Shown here in pieces: positions 1 to 8,909 of a stretch of 64,000 nt of DNA. The stretch is from Aquabacterium sp. (GTDB lineage Bacteria > Pseudomonadota > Gammaproteobacteria > Burkholderiales > Burkholderiaceae_C). A program made the translations under genes and the position numbers. The stretch covers positions 62,001-126,000 of the forward strand of contig JAHFQM010000008.1 of assembly GCA_023266355.1 (NCBI GenBank), written 5' to 3'. The notes beneath the pieces are model-generated. The model made no database searches, was not told the origin of the DNA, and saw nothing but the letters and a program-made list of their open reading frames with translations. Position 1 is the stretch's first letter; the number at the start of each line of letters is the position of its first letter.

Positions 1-361
1 TGGCGGCATCGGTGCCGTCATCGCCGTGGAGATGTCTTTCGTGCTGACGCGCGGCTTCGACCTGCCCACCGCCAAGGCCATGCCGCCCGATGTGGCCAAG
101 CTGCCCAACACCAAGGCGCTGGGCGTGGAGCTCTACACCCACTACCTGTACCCGGTGCAGATCGCGGCCGTCATCCTGCTGGTGGGCATCATCGCCGCCA
201 TCGCGCTGACGCTGCGCAAGCGCAAGGACTCCCGCGCGCAGAACGTGGGTGACCAGGTCCGCGTGAAGAAGGGCGACCGCCTGCGCGTGGTCAAGATGGC
301 GGCCCAGGTGGAAGCACCTGCCGCACCCGCAGCTGACACCCAGACCGGAGGCCAAGCATGA
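1..361 (+). CDS. nuoJ: NADH-quinone oxidoreductase subunit J (partial, C-terminal part)
   Basis: C-terminal part of NuoJ, a membrane-arm subunit of proton-pumping complex I. The frame is open from base 2 to the TGA at 359-361, giving about 119 residues; full NuoJ proteins are usually around 200 or more, so the 5' part lies outside the window. A hydrophobic segment ([20 protein letters not shown]) is followed by a basic cytoplasmic tail. The assignment rests mainly on position, as the last four bases overlap the nuoK start (ATGA) and nuoL, nuoM and nuoN follow in the usual order. An internal GTG at base 26 is in frame, but there is no reason to take it as the start. Confidence 0.9.
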   Translation, partial: GGIGAVIAVEMSFVLTRGFDLPTAKAMPPDVAKLPNTKALGVELYTHYLYPVQIAAVILLVGIIAAIALTLRKRKDSRAQNVGDQVRVKKGDRLRVVKMAAQVEAPAAPAADTQTGGQA

Positions 362-669
362 CGTCGATCACCCTTGGGCATTTCCTGTCGCTGGGCGCCA
401 TCCTGTTCGCCATGTCGGTGATCGGGATCTTCCTCAACCGCAAGAACCTCATCGTGCTGCTCATGGCCATCGAGCTGATGCTGCTGGCCGTGAACATGAA
501 CTTCGTCGCGTTTTCCCATTACCTGGGCGACATGGACGGGCAGGTCTTCGTGTTCTTCATCCTGACCGTCGCGGCCGCTGAGTCGGCCATCGGTCTCGCC
601 ATCCTGGTGGTGCTGTTCCGCAACCGCTCCTCGATCAACGTGGACGAGCTGGACAGCCTCAAGGGCTGA
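358..669 (+). CDS. nuoK: NADH-quinone oxidoreductase subunit K
   Basis: Small membrane subunit of complex I (103 aa; E. coli NuoK is 100). Three hydrophobic segments are visible. Two membrane-buried glutamates fall where the family keeps its proton-path acids: E39 in [13 protein letters not shown] and E75 in [13 protein letters not shown]. The ATG overlaps the nuoJ stop by four bases, which suggests translational coupling. The gene is co-transcribed with nuoL, which begins 17 bases downstream. Identity is secure from sequence and context; nothing unusual is seen. Confidence 0.97.
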   Translation: MTSITLGHFLSLGAILFAMSVIGIFLNRKNLIVLLMAIELMLLAVNMNFVAFSHYLGDMDGQVFVFFILTVAAAESAIGLAILVVLFRNRSSINVDELDSLKG

Positions 670-686
670 TCGGGAGAGATACAACA

Positions 687-2702
687 ATGTCAGAACTTTC
701 TCTCAATTCGCTGCTGGCGGTGCCCTTGGCGCCGCTGGTCGGCTCGATCGCTGCAGGCCTGCTGGGGCGGTCCATCGGTCGCCGTGCCTCGCACGTCCTG
801 ACCATCCTGGGCGTGCTGGTGTCCTTCATCATCTCGGCCATGACGCTCAAGGCCGTGGCCGTGGACGGTGCGCACTTCAATGCCACCGTTTACGAGTGGA
901 TGACGCTGGGCTCGCTGAAGATGGAAGTCGGCTTCCTCGTCGACGGCCTGACCGCCATGATGATGTGCGTGGTCACCTTCGTGTCGCTGATGGTGCACAT
1001 CTACACCATCGGCTACATGGAAGAGGACGACGGCTACCAGCGCTTCTTCAGCTACATCTCGCTGTTCACCTTCTCCATGCTCATGCTGGTGATGAGCAAC
1101 AACCTGCTGCAGCTGTTCTTCGGCTGGGAAGCGGTGGGCCTGGTGTCTTACCTGTTGATCGGTTTCTGGTTCAAGAAGCCCACGGCCATCTTCGCCAACA
1201 TGAAGGCCTTCCTGGTCAACCGCGTGGGCGACTTCGGCTTCATCCTGGGCATCGGCCTGCTGCTGGCTTTCACTGGCACGCTGAACTACAACGAGCTGTT
1301 CGCCAAGGCCAACGAGCTGACGGCGCTGACGCTGCCCAAGACCGATTGGTCGCTGATCACCGTGATCTGCATCTGCCTGTTCATCGGCGCGATGGGCAAG
1401 TCGGCGCAGTTCCCGCTGCACGTCTGGCTGCCTGACTCGATGGAAGGCCCGACCCCGATCTCCGCGCTGATCCACGCTGCCACCATGGTGACGGCCGGCA
1501 TCTTCATGGTGACGCGCATGTCGCCGCTGTTCGAACTGTCGGACGCTGCGCTGAACTTCATCCTGGTGATCGGCTCCATCACGGCGCTGTTCATGGGCTT
1601 TCTGGGCATCATCCAGAACGACATCAAGCGCGTGGTGGCCTATTCCACGCTGTCGCAGCTGGGTTACATGACCGTGGCCCTGGGCCTGTCGGCCTACAAC
1701 GTGGCGGTGTTCCACCTGATGACGCACGCCTTCTTCAAGGCCTTGCTGTTCCTCGGCGCCGGCTCCGTCATCATGGGCATGCACCACGACCAGGACATCC
1801 GCAACATGGGCGGTCTGCGCAAGCACATGCCCATCACCTGGATCACGTCCCTGATCGGCTCACTGGCCCTGATCGGCACGCCGTTCTTCGCGGGCTTCTA
1901 CTCGAAGGACTCGATCATCGAGGCCGCGCACGCCAGCCACCTGCCGGCTGCCGGTTTCGCGGTGTTCGCCGTGACCGCGGGCGTGTTCATCACCGCCTTC
2001 TACAGCTTCCGGATGTACTTCCTGGTCTTCCACGGCAAGGAAAATTTCCACCACAAGCCGTTCCCGGGTGAGCACGACCACCACGATGACCATGACGATC
2101 ACGGCCATGGCCACGATCACACCCCGCACGAATCGCCGTGGGTGGTGACCGCGCCGCTGCTGCTGCTGGCCATCCCGTCGGTGGTGATCGGTTTCCTGGC
2201 GATCGAGCCCATGCTGTTCGGCGACTTCTTCAAGGGCGCGATCGTGGTGGACGCTGCCAAGCACCCGGCCATGGCCGAGCTGGCGCACCACTTCCACGGT
2301 GCCACCGCCATGGCCCTGCACGGCTTCAGCACCTTGCCGTTCTGGCTGGCATTGGGCGGTGTGGTCACGGCCTATGTGTTCTACATGGTCGCACCGCAGA
2401 TCCCCGCGATGTTCGCCCGTGTGCTGCGTCCGCTGATCGTGATCGGCGAGAACAAGTACTTCCTGGACTGGTTCAACGAGCACATCCTCGCTGCCGGCGC
2501 GCGCCTGCTGGGCCGCGGCCTGTGGAAGGTGGGCGATGTCGCCATCATCGACGGTCTGCTGGTCAACGGCTCGGCCAAGCTGGTCGGCCTGATCGGTTCG
2601 CTCACGCGCCTGTTCCAGACGGGTTACCTCTACCACTACGCGCTGGTCATGATCCTGGGGGTGTTCGCCCTCATGACCTGGTTCGTGTTCATGCACCCCT
2701 GA
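687..2702 (+). CDS. nuoL: NADH-quinone oxidoreductase subunit L
   Basis: Antiporter-like subunit at the distal end of the complex I membrane arm, one of the proton-pumping modules. It has 671 aa against 613 in E. coli. Family signatures include FGWEAVGLVSYLLIGFW, the region around GAMGKSAQFPLHVWLPDSME with its buried lysine and histidine, and SALIHAATMV. A strong Shine-Dalgarno (GGGAGAG) precedes the ATG. Part of the extra length is a loop at residues 463-481 containing nine histidines alternating with aspartates, between the core and the C-terminal helices. The long C-terminal amphipathic helix region appears intact. It is co-transcribed with nuoK and nuoM. Confidence 0.97.
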   Translation: MSELSLNSLLAVPLAPLVGSIAAGLLGRSIGRRASHVLTILGVLVSFIISAMTLKAVAVDGAHFNATVYEWMTLGSLKMEVGFLVDGLTAMMMCVVTFVSLMVHIYTIGYMEEDDGYQRFFSYISLFTFSMLMLVMSNNLLQLFFGWEAVGLVSYLLIGFWFKKPTAIFANMKAFLVNRVGDFGFILGIGLLLAFTGTLNYNELFAKANELTALTLPKTDWSLITVICICLFIGAMGKSAQFPLHVWLPDSMEGPTPISALIHAATMVTAGIFMVTRMSPLFELSDAALNFILVIGSITALFMGFLGIIQNDIKRVVAYSTLSQLGYMTVALGLSAYNVAVFHLMTHAFFKALLFLGAGSVIMGMHHDQDIRNMGGLRKHMPITWITSLIGSLALIGTPFFAGFYSKDSIIEAAHASHLPAAGFAVFAVTAGVFITAFYSFRMYFLVFHGKENFHHKPFPGEHDHHDDHDDHGHGHDHTPHESPWVVTAPLLLLAIPSVVIGFLAIEPMLFGDFFKGAIVVDAAKHPAMAELAHHFHGATAMALHGFSTLPFWLALGGVVTAYVFYMVAPQIPAMFARVLRPLIVIGENKYFLDWFNEHILAAGARLLGRGLWKVGDVAIIDGLLVNGSAKLVGLIGSLTRLFQTGYLYHYALVMILGVFALMTWFVFMHP

Positions 2703-2718
2703 GCGCGAGGACCAGCCC

Positions 2719-4206
2719 ATGCAAACCATGTCTTCCATCCTCTCCCTGGCCATCTGGCTGCCCGTGGCCTTCGGTGTCCTCCTGCTGGCCGTGGGCCGTC
2801 AGGAAAATGGCGGCACGGCCCGCTGGATCGCCCTGATCGGCGCGGTCATCGGCTTCCTCGTCACCATCCCGGTGATGACGGGCTTTGACACCAGCACTGC
2901 CGCGATGCAGTTCGTCGAGAAGGCGTCCTGGATCGAGCGCTTCAATGTCTTCTACCACCTGGGTGTCGATGGCATCTCGATGTGGTTTGTGCCCCTGACG
3001 GCCTTCATCACCATCATCGTGGTGCTGGCCGGCTGGGAGGTCATCGAAGACCGGCCGCACCAGTACTACGGCGCCTTCCTGATCCTGTCCGGCCTGACGG
3101 TCGGCGTGTTCTCGGCGCTGGACGGCCTGCTGTTCTACGTGTTCTTCGAAGCCACGCTGATCCCGATGTACATCATCATCGGTGTGTGGGGCGGTCCGCG
3201 CCGTGTCTATGCCGCGTTCAAGTTCTTCTTGTACACGCTGCTGGGCTCGTTGCTGATGCTCATCGCGTTGATCTTCCTGTACTACAAGTCGGGTGGTTCC
3301 TTCCAGATCACCGACTGGCACAAGCTGCCCCTGGCCGCCACGCCGCAGGCCCTCTTGTTCGGTGCCTTCTTCGCAGCCTTCGCCGTGAAGGTGCCGATGT
3401 GGCCGGTGCACACCTGGCTGCCGGACGCCCACGTGGAAGCGCCCACGGGCGGCTCCATCGTGCTGGCCGCGATCATGCTGAAGCTGGGTTGCTACGGTTT
3501 CCTGCGCTTCGTGCTGCCCATCGTGCCGGACGCCTCTCACGAGTTCGCGCCGGTGGTGATCACGCTGTCGCTGATCGGTGTGATCTACATCGGTCTGGTG
3601 GCCATGGTCCAGCAGGACATGAAGAAACTGGTGGCGTATTCGTCCATCGCGCACATGGGTTTCGTGACCCTGGGCTTCTTCATCTTCAACGAGCTGGGCA
3701 TCGCCGGCGGCATCGTGCAGATGATTGCGCACGGCTTTGTGTCGGGCGCCATGTTCCTGAGCATCGGCGTGCTGTACGACCGCGTGCACTCGCGTGACAT
3801 CGCGGCCTACGGTGGTGTGGTCAACACCATGCCGAAGTTCGCGGCCTTCGCGCTGCTGTTCTCGATGGCCAACTGCGGCCTGCCGGGCACGGCTGGCTTC
3901 GTCGGCGAGTGGATGGTCATTTTGGGTGCCGTGCAGTACGACTTCCTGATCGGCCTGCTGTCGGCCACCGCCCTGATCTTCGGTGCGGCCTACACGCTGT
4001 GGATGTACAAGCGCGTGTACTTCGGTGACGTGACCAACGACAACGTGCGTGGCCTGACTGACATCAACGCCCGCGAATTCCTCATCCTGGCCGTTCTGGC
4101 GGCCGCCGTGCTGTGGATGGGCATCCAGCCCAAGCCTTTCACCGACGCGATGCACGTGTCTGTGACCGAGCTGCTCAAGCACGTGGCACAAAGCAAGCTG
4201 AACTGA
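2719..4206 (+). CDS. nuoM: NADH-quinone oxidoreductase subunit M
   Basis: Second antiporter-like proton-pumping subunit of complex I (495 aa; about 509 in E. coli). Typical motifs include YHLGVDGISMWFVPLTAF near residue 80, FFEATLIPMYIIIGVWGG with the conserved membrane glutamate, VKVPMWPVHTWLPDAHVEAP with the buried lysine and histidine, and YSSIAHMGFVTLG. GAGGA lies eight bases before the ATG at 2719, which fixes the start. It begins 16 bases after nuoL and is followed 13 bases later by nuoN, so it is part of one transcript. No irregularity is seen. Confidence 0.97.
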   Translation: MQTMSSILSLAIWLPVAFGVLLLAVGRQENGGTARWIALIGAVIGFLVTIPVMTGFDTSTAAMQFVEKASWIERFNVFYHLGVDGISMWFVPLTAFITIIVVLAGWEVIEDRPHQYYGAFLILSGLTVGVFSALDGLLFYVFFEATLIPMYIIIGVWGGPRRVYAAFKFFLYTLLGSLLMLIALIFLYYKSGGSFQITDWHKLPLAATPQALLFGAFFAAFAVKVPMWPVHTWLPDAHVEAPTGGSIVLAAIMLKLGCYGFLRFVLPIVPDASHEFAPVVITLSLIGVIYIGLVAMVQQDMKKLVAYSSIAHMGFVTLGFFIFNELGIAGGIVQMIAHGFVSGAMFLSIGVLYDRVHSRDIAAYGGVVNTMPKFAAFALLFSMANCGLPGTAGFVGEWMVILGAVQYDFLIGLLSATALIFGAAYTLWMYKRVYFGDVTNDNVRGLTDINAREFLILAVLAAAVLWMGIQPKPFTDAMHVSVTELLKHVAQSKLN

Positions 4207-4219
4207 GGGCCGAAAGCAA

Positions 4220-5701
4220 ATGACTGACCTGAACTGGCTCGCGGTGACCCCCGAGATCGTGCTGCTGGGCATGGCCTGCCTTGTGGCGCTGCTCGATCTC
4301 TTCGTCACCTGTCCCCAACGCCGTCCCACCTACTACCTGACCCTGGCCTCGCTGGCCGCTGTCGCTGGCCTGCACCTGTGTGCGCTGGACGATGGCAGCT
4401 CTGTGTACGCCATGCAGAAGATGGTGGTGACCGATGCCATGGGCCACCTGCTGTCGCTGTGCGCGACCCTGGCTGTGGCGGCCAGCTTGGTCTATGCCCA
4501 GGTGTACGCCGGCCCGCGTGACATGCTCAAGGGTGAGTTGTTCACCCTCAGCCTGTTCGCGCTGCTGGGCATCAGCATCATGATCATCGGCAACAACTTC
4601 CTGAGCATCTACCTGGGCCTGGAGTTGATGTCGCTGTCGCTGTACGCCCTGGTGGCCCTGCGCCGCGACCATGCACAGTCCACAGAAGCTGCGATGAAGT
4701 ACTTCGTGCTGGGCGCGCTGGCATCGGGCTTCCTGCTGTACGGTCTGTCGATGATGTACGGCGCCACGGGTTCGCTCGACATCGGTGAGGTCTACAAGGC
4801 CACGCTGACCGGCCAGATCAACAAGCAGGTGCTGGCTTTCGGCCTGGTGTTCATCGTCTCCGGCCTGGCCTTCAAGCTGGGTGTGGTGCCTTTCCACATG
4901 TGGGTGCCCGACGTGTACCAAGGCGCGCCCACGGCCGTGACGCTGCTGGTGGCGGGTGCGCCCAAGCTGGCCGCCTTCGCCATCACCGTCCGCCTGCTGG
5001 TGGAGGGCCTGATCAACCTGGCGACCGACTGGCAGCAGATGCTGATGATCCTGGCCGTGGCCTCGATGACGATCGGTAACCTGGCTGCCATCGCGCAGAC
5101 CAACCTCAAGCGCATGCTGGCCTACTCGGGCATCGCGCAACTGGGCTTCATGCTGCTGGGCTTCGTGCCTTCGGTGGTGGCTGGCAACACCGTCTCGGCT
5201 GGCAACGGCTACGGCTCGGCGCTGTTCTATGTGCTGACCTATGTGCTGACCACGCTGGGCACCTTCGGTCTGATCATGGTGCTGTCGCGCCCGGGTTTCG
5301 AGTCGGAGCAGATCTCCGACCTGTCGGGTCTGGCCAAGCGCAACCCGATGCTGGCCGGTGTCATGGCAGTGTTCATGTTCTCGCTGGCTGGCATCCCGCC
5401 GACGGTGGGCTTCTACGCCAAGCTGGCCGTGCTGCAGGCCCTGATCACCACCAATTCCGGCTTGCTGCTGCAGATCTCCATCCTGGCGGTGCTGCTGTCG
5501 CTGGTGGGTGCTTTCTACTACCTGCGCGTGGTCAAGGTCATGTACTTTGACGAGCCTGCGCAAGGTGCGCCTGCGGTCGATGCCAGCGGTGCGCGCCTGC
5601 TGCTGTCGGTCAACGCACTGGCCGTTCTGGCGCTCGGCATCCTGCCCAGCGGCCTGATGAGCCTGTGCGCCAAGGCCATCACCCAGTCTTTGGCGGGTTG
5701 A
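4220..5701 (+). CDS. nuoN: NADH-quinone oxidoreductase subunit N
   Basis: Third antiporter-like subunit of complex I and normally the last gene of the nuo operon (493 aa; 485 in E. coli). Recognisable stretches are YLGLELMSLSLYALVALRRD, FKLGVVPFHMWVPDVYQGAP with the membrane lysine, YSGIAQLGFMLLG and LAGIPPTVGFYAKL. About 14 transmembrane segments are expected. The start ATG follows nuoM by 13 bases with a purine-rich stretch in front. The following three small genes on the same strand probably share the transcript. Confidence 0.97.
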   Translation: MTDLNWLAVTPEIVLLGMACLVALLDLFVTCPQRRPTYYLTLASLAAVAGLHLCALDDGSSVYAMQKMVVTDAMGHLLSLCATLAVAASLVYAQVYAGPRDMLKGELFTLSLFALLGISIMIIGNNFLSIYLGLELMSLSLYALVALRRDHAQSTEAAMKYFVLGALASGFLLYGLSMMYGATGSLDIGEVYKATLTGQINKQVLAFGLVFIVSGLAFKLGVVPFHMWVPDVYQGAPTAVTLLVAGAPKLAAFAITVRLLVEGLINLATDWQQMLMILAVASMTIGNLAAIAQTNLKRMLAYSGIAQLGFMLLGFVPSVVAGNTVSAGNGYGSALFYVLTYVLTTLGTFGLIMVLSRPGFESEQISDLSGLAKRNPMLAGVMAVFMFSLAGIPPTVGFYAKLAVLQALITTNSGLLLQISILAVLLSLVGAFYYLRVVKVMYFDEPAQGAPAVDASGARLLLSVNALAVLALGILPSGLMSLCAKAITQSLAG

Positions 5702-5757
5702 GCACCTGTGCTGACAAGCCGCATTCGCATGGGTGACGCTTGGGGCGGTGGCCCGGC

Positions 5758-6063
5758 ATGACGGGCCTGGTGCCTGGCTGGGCCGTCACCACCGTGCTCC
5801 TGGCCGCGCTTGTCGCGGCCAATTTGCCTTTTGTGAACGAACGCTTGTTCGTGTTCGGCCCGCGCCGAGCGCCCAAGCCGACGGCATGGCGCCTGCTCGA
5901 ACTGCTGGTCATGGCGGTGCTGGTGGCCCTGCTCGGTCGCGCCATCGAGGGCAGCCTGGGGCAGACCAGCCCCTTGCGCTGGGAGTTCGTGGCCGTGTGG
6001 CTGTGTGTCTTCCTCACGCTGGCGTTCCCGGGCTTCGTGTGGCGCTACCTGCGCCGGCATTGA
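5758..6063 (+). CDS. DUF2818 family membrane protein
   Basis: Small membrane protein of 101 aa with three hydrophobic segments: after residue 5, near residues 45-65, and at the C-terminus. It resembles the DUF2818 family, which I know as a short protein usually coded straight after nuoN in Burkholderiales. The ATG at 5758 was chosen over an upstream in-frame TTG at 5740, because the hydrophobic N-terminus begins right after it. No catalytic residues are visible. The location suggests a role linked to complex I assembly or stability, but that is inference from synteny only. It lies 56 bases after nuoN on the same strand. Confidence 0.8.
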   Translation: MTGLVPGWAVTTVLLAALVAANLPFVNERLFVFGPRRAPKPTAWRLLELLVMAVLVALLGRAIEGSLGQTSPLRWEFVAVWLCVFLTLAFPGFVWRYLRRH

Positions 6064-6089
6064 GCCTGCGCTGAACGTCAGCTTTGCCC

Positions 6090-6743
6090 ATGTCCGACGC
6101 GCCGACCCAGCCAGGCCCCAACGCCGGCCCAGTCCCGGGCTCTGATGCGCTGCTTGCCGAGCGGAAAGATGGCAGCGTTGATGGCCTGAGCGAAACACTG
6201 ATCTCGTCCGAGACGGTGTACCAGGGCCATTTCCTGCACGCCAAGCACGACCGCGTGCGACTGCCCGATGGCCGGGAGGCCTCTCGCGAGTACGTGGTGC
6301 ACCCGGGCGCCGTGATGGTGGTGCCGCTGTTGCCTGATGGCCGCCTGGTGATGGAGCGCCAATTCCGCTACCCGGTGGGCATGACCATGATCGAGTTCCC
6401 CGCGGGCAAATTCGACCCGGGTGAGGGCGCACTGGCCTGTGCGCAGCGCGAGTTGCGCGAAGAAACGGGCTACGTGGCCCGGCGCTGGGCGCGCGCAGGC
6501 TTGATGCACCCCGTGATCGGCTACGCCACCGAGCGCATCGAAGTCTGGTTCGCCGACGAGCTCACCCTGGGCGAGCGCCACCTGGACGATGGCGAATTCC
6601 TCGATGTCTTCACCGCGACCCAGCAGGAGCTGGAAGCCTGGATGCGCGACGGCTTGCTGACCGACGCCAAAACCATCGTCGGCATGATGTGGCTGCGCCA
6701 GTGGCGCGCGGGCGTCTGGCCGCTCGATTGGCAGACCGTTTGA
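6090..6743 (+). CDS. NUDIX hydrolase, ADP-ribose pyrophosphatase type
   Basis: Hydrolase of 217 aa that splits nucleoside-diphosphate-linked substrates, most likely ADP-ribose to AMP and ribose 5-phosphate. The complete NUDIX box is present: G-KFDPG-E, seven residues, then RELREETGYV, which supplies the metal-binding glutamates. It is preceded by VVPLLPDGRLVMERQFRYPV, typical of the NudF/ADP-ribose pyrophosphatase branch. ATG 6090 is preferred to the TTG six bases upstream. The first 45 residues are a variable Pro/Gly-rich leader. It lies 26 bases after the DUF2818 gene and 20 bases before DUF1178, consistent with one transcript. The exact substrate cannot be told from the motif. Confidence 0.88.
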   Translation: MSDAPTQPGPNAGPVPGSDALLAERKDGSVDGLSETLISSETVYQGHFLHAKHDRVRLPDGREASREYVVHPGAVMVVPLLPDGRLVMERQFRYPVGMTMIEFPAGKFDPGEGALACAQRELREETGYVARRWARAGLMHPVIGYATERIEVWFADELTLGERHLDDGEFLDVFTATQQELEAWMRDGLLTDAKTIVGMMWLRQWRAGVWPLDWQTV

Positions 6744-6763
6744 CCGCCTCAGGCTGAGCGCCG

Positions 6764-7327
6764 ATGCTGGTGGTGGACCTCCATTGCGATCAGGGCCATG
6801 CCTTCGAAGGCTGGTTCGCGTCTGGCGATGAGCTTTTGCGCCAGCAGCAAGCCGGTTTGGTGGGCTGCCCGGTGTGCGGCAGCCACGCGGTGCTGCGCCG
6901 GCCCTCGGCGACGAGGCTCAATGTGTCCGGGCTGAAGGAGCCTGTCGGCTCGACCGCGCCTGAGGCTCAGCAGCGCCACCAGCGCCCCCAGCGTCATCCA
7001 AGCCAAGCGGAACAAACGCATCAAGGTGCCGACCGCCCCACGCCGTCAGCGGGCAGCGACATGTCTGCAGACGCCACGGGGCCCCTGGCCGAGGCGGCCC
7101 AGGCGCTGCAAGCGGCCTACCTGCAGGTGGTGCGCCAGGTCATCCAGCAGACCGAGAACGTGGGTGAGCATTTCGCCGATGAAGCGCGGCGCATCCACCA
7201 TGGCGATGCGCCCGAACGTGCGATCCGTGGACAAGCCACGGCAGAGGAGCGCGCCGAATTGCGCGAAGAAGGCATCGACACGCTGGCCTTGCCGGTGCCC
7301 AAAGGGCTGGACGGCCCCTTGCAATGA
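6764..7327 (+). CDS. DUF1178 family protein
   Basis: Protein of 187 aa resembling the DUF1178 family of unknown function. The N-terminus has the family pattern: VVDLHCDQGHAFEGWFAS, then GCPVCGSHAVLRRPSA. The single Cys, the His and the CPVC pair look like a small zinc-ribbon fold, which is inferred. The C-terminal half contains LQVVRQVIQQTENVGEHFAD and EARRIHHGDAPERAIRGQAT, also characteristic. The middle (about residues 65-100) is polar low-complexity sequence rich in Gln, His and Arg. It ends the plus-strand complex I transcript and converges on the oxidoreductase gene ten bases downstream. Confidence 0.85.
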   Translation: MLVVDLHCDQGHAFEGWFASGDELLRQQQAGLVGCPVCGSHAVLRRPSATRLNVSGLKEPVGSTAPEAQQRHQRPQRHPSQAEQTHQGADRPTPSAGSDMSADATGPLAEAAQALQAAYLQVVRQVIQQTENVGEHFADEARRIHHGDAPERAIRGQATAEERAELREEGIDTLALPVPKGLDGPLQ

Positions 7328-7328
7328 A

Positions 7329-7343
7329 GCCCTGGTTCAGGGC
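7329..7343. terminator. Short inverted repeat between convergent genes
   Basis: GCCCTG and CAGGGC are separated by GTT and sit between the DUF1178 stop and the convergent oxidoreductase, whose stop codon lies in the hairpin. There is no T-tract on either side, so it may aid termination in both directions but is not a classical intrinsic terminator. Confidence 0.3.
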
Positions 7344-8875
7344 ACCAAGCGTTGCGGGTTCAGCGTGCCGGCCGGGTCCAGCGCCGCCTTGATGGCGCGC
7401 ATCCACTGCGTGGCCACGGGGCTTTGGTGAGCGGCCAGCGCCTCGCGCTTGAGCTGCCCGATGCCGTGCTCGGCCGAAATCGTGCCGCCCAGTGCCTCCA
7501 CATGCGCGTAGACGATGTCGTTCACGGCCTGCTCGTGCCTCGCCAGGAAAGTGGGCGTGGGCACGTCCTGCGGGCCTTGCACGTTGAAGTGCAGGTTGCC
7601 ATCGCCCAGGTGCCCGAAACACACGACCTGGCAGCCCGGGAAGGCCTGCTGCAGCGCTGGCACGGTGGCACGCAAGAAGGCCGGGATGCGGGAGGAAGGC
7701 ACGCCGATGTCGTGCTTGACCATCTGCCCGGCGAGTTTTTCGGCCATGGGGATGGCCTCGCGCAATGCCCACATGGCGCGGTACTGGGGCCCGTTGTGCG
7801 AGACCAGGGCTTCGTCGATCAGGCCTTGTGCGAGGGCCTCGGCCAGCAGCGCTTCCAGTGAGGCGCGCAGGGCCGCCTCAGGGCGTGGGCTGGCGGTGTC
7901 CAGCAGCACCAGCCAGGGGGCATCGGCCAGCTTGACAGGCGAGGCGGTGGTGCGCGTGTTGGTGGTCGAGGTGCTGTCGGTCTTGTCTGTGCTGTCGGTG
8001 CCGTCAGGCGCCGCGGGCATCAGTGCCTGTGCCACCGCAGCCAGTTGAGGCAGGTGCTGGTGGGTCAGGGCGACCGGGTACGCCGCCATGGCCTCGAGGC
8101 CGGTGAGTTCGGCGTCCAGGTGCTGGCGCGCCAGCTGCAGCAGGGCGGTGGCCGCGTCGATGTCAGGGCAGCGCAGCAAGGCCGCCAGGCGGCTGGCAGG
8201 CTGGGGGTAGAGCTTGAGGCTGGCCGCCGTCACGATGCCCAGCGTGCCTTCGCTGCCGATGACGAGGTCGCGCAGGTCGTAGCCGCTGTTGTCCTTGCGC
8301 AGGCCTTTGAGGCTGCGCCAGACCTCGCCTTGCGCAGTCACCACCTCCAGGCCCAGGCACAGCTCGCGCGCCATGCCATAGCGCAGCACCTGCGTGCCAC
8401 CGGCGTTGGTGGCCAGCACGCCGCCGATGGTGCAGCTGCCTTCCGAGGCCAGGCTGAGCGGGAAGAGCAAGCCTGCGGCAGCGGCCGCGTCCTGCACCTG
8501 TGCCAGCACGCAGCCGGCCTGCACCGTCATCGACAGGTTGAGTGGGTCGATGTCCAGCACGCGGTTCAGGCGCTGCAGGCTGAGCACGATCTGCTGGCCG
8601 CTCTCGTCGGGCACGGCACCGCCCACCAGGCTGGTGTTGCCGCCCTGCGGGACGATGCCCGTGCCATGCGCCGCACACAAACGCACCACGGCAGCGACCT
8701 CCTCGGTGCTGGCGGGTGACACCACGGCCAGCGCCATGCCACGGTAGCGCTGGCGCCAGTCCTGGAGGTGGGCGAGCAAGGGTTCGTCGGCGCACGGGCA
8801 GCGCACGGCGGCATCGCCCAGGGCCTGCCTCAAGGCGACCAGGAGCAGCTGTTGCGCGGGTGTGTGCATGCTCAT
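7337..8875 (-). CDS. FAD-linked D-2-hydroxyacid dehydrogenase (GlcD-like)
   Basis: Flavoprotein of 512 aa that oxidises a D-2-hydroxy acid such as D-lactate, glycolate or D-2-hydroxyglutarate. An N-terminal FAD-binding type-4 domain (about residues 45-200) holds PQGGNTSLVGGAVPD and EGSCTIGGVLATNAGG. The C-terminal FAD-oxidase domain holds CFGHLGDGNLHFN and ISAEHGIGQLKREAL, with the His and Glu residues usual for substrate and metal binding, and ends in DPAGTLNPQRLVP. Between them, at about residues 285-310, is an insert rich in Ser, Thr and Asp. Start ATG 8875 gives MSMHTP; the second Met two codons on is also possible. Substrate is not resolved. Confidence 0.88.
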   Translation of the reverse strand: MSMHTPAQQLLLVALRQALGDAAVRCPCADEPLLAHLQDWRQRYRGMALAVVSPASTEEVAAVVRLCAAHGTGIVPQGGNTSLVGGAVPDESGQQIVLSLQRLNRVLDIDPLNLSMTVQAGCVLAQVQDAAAAAGLLFPLSLASEGSCTIGGVLATNAGGTQVLRYGMARELCLGLEVVTAQGEVWRSLKGLRKDNSGYDLRDLVIGSEGTLGIVTAASLKLYPQPASRLAALLRCPDIDAATALLQLARQHLDAELTGLEAMAAYPVALTHQHLPQLAAVAQALMPAAPDGTDSTDKTDSTSTTNTRTTASPVKLADAPWLVLLDTASPRPEAALRASLEALLAEALAQGLIDEALVSHNGPQYRAMWALREAIPMAEKLAGQMVKHDIGVPSSRIPAFLRATVPALQQAFPGCQVVCFGHLGDGNLHFNVQGPQDVPTPTFLARHEQAVNDIVYAHVEALGGTISAEHGIGQLKREALAAHQSPVATQWMRAIKAALDPAGTLNPQRLVP

Positions 8876-8909
8876 CCCAGTCCCTGCTCCTGCAGCCGTG
8901 CCGCCTGGC

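Noticed and set aside
2689..4329. Long open frame antisense to nuoM
   Set aside because: High-GC coding DNA gives long open antisense frames. This one is His/Gln/Arg-rich, resembles no family, and mirrors the nuoM codons. Similar antisense frames elsewhere were also left out.
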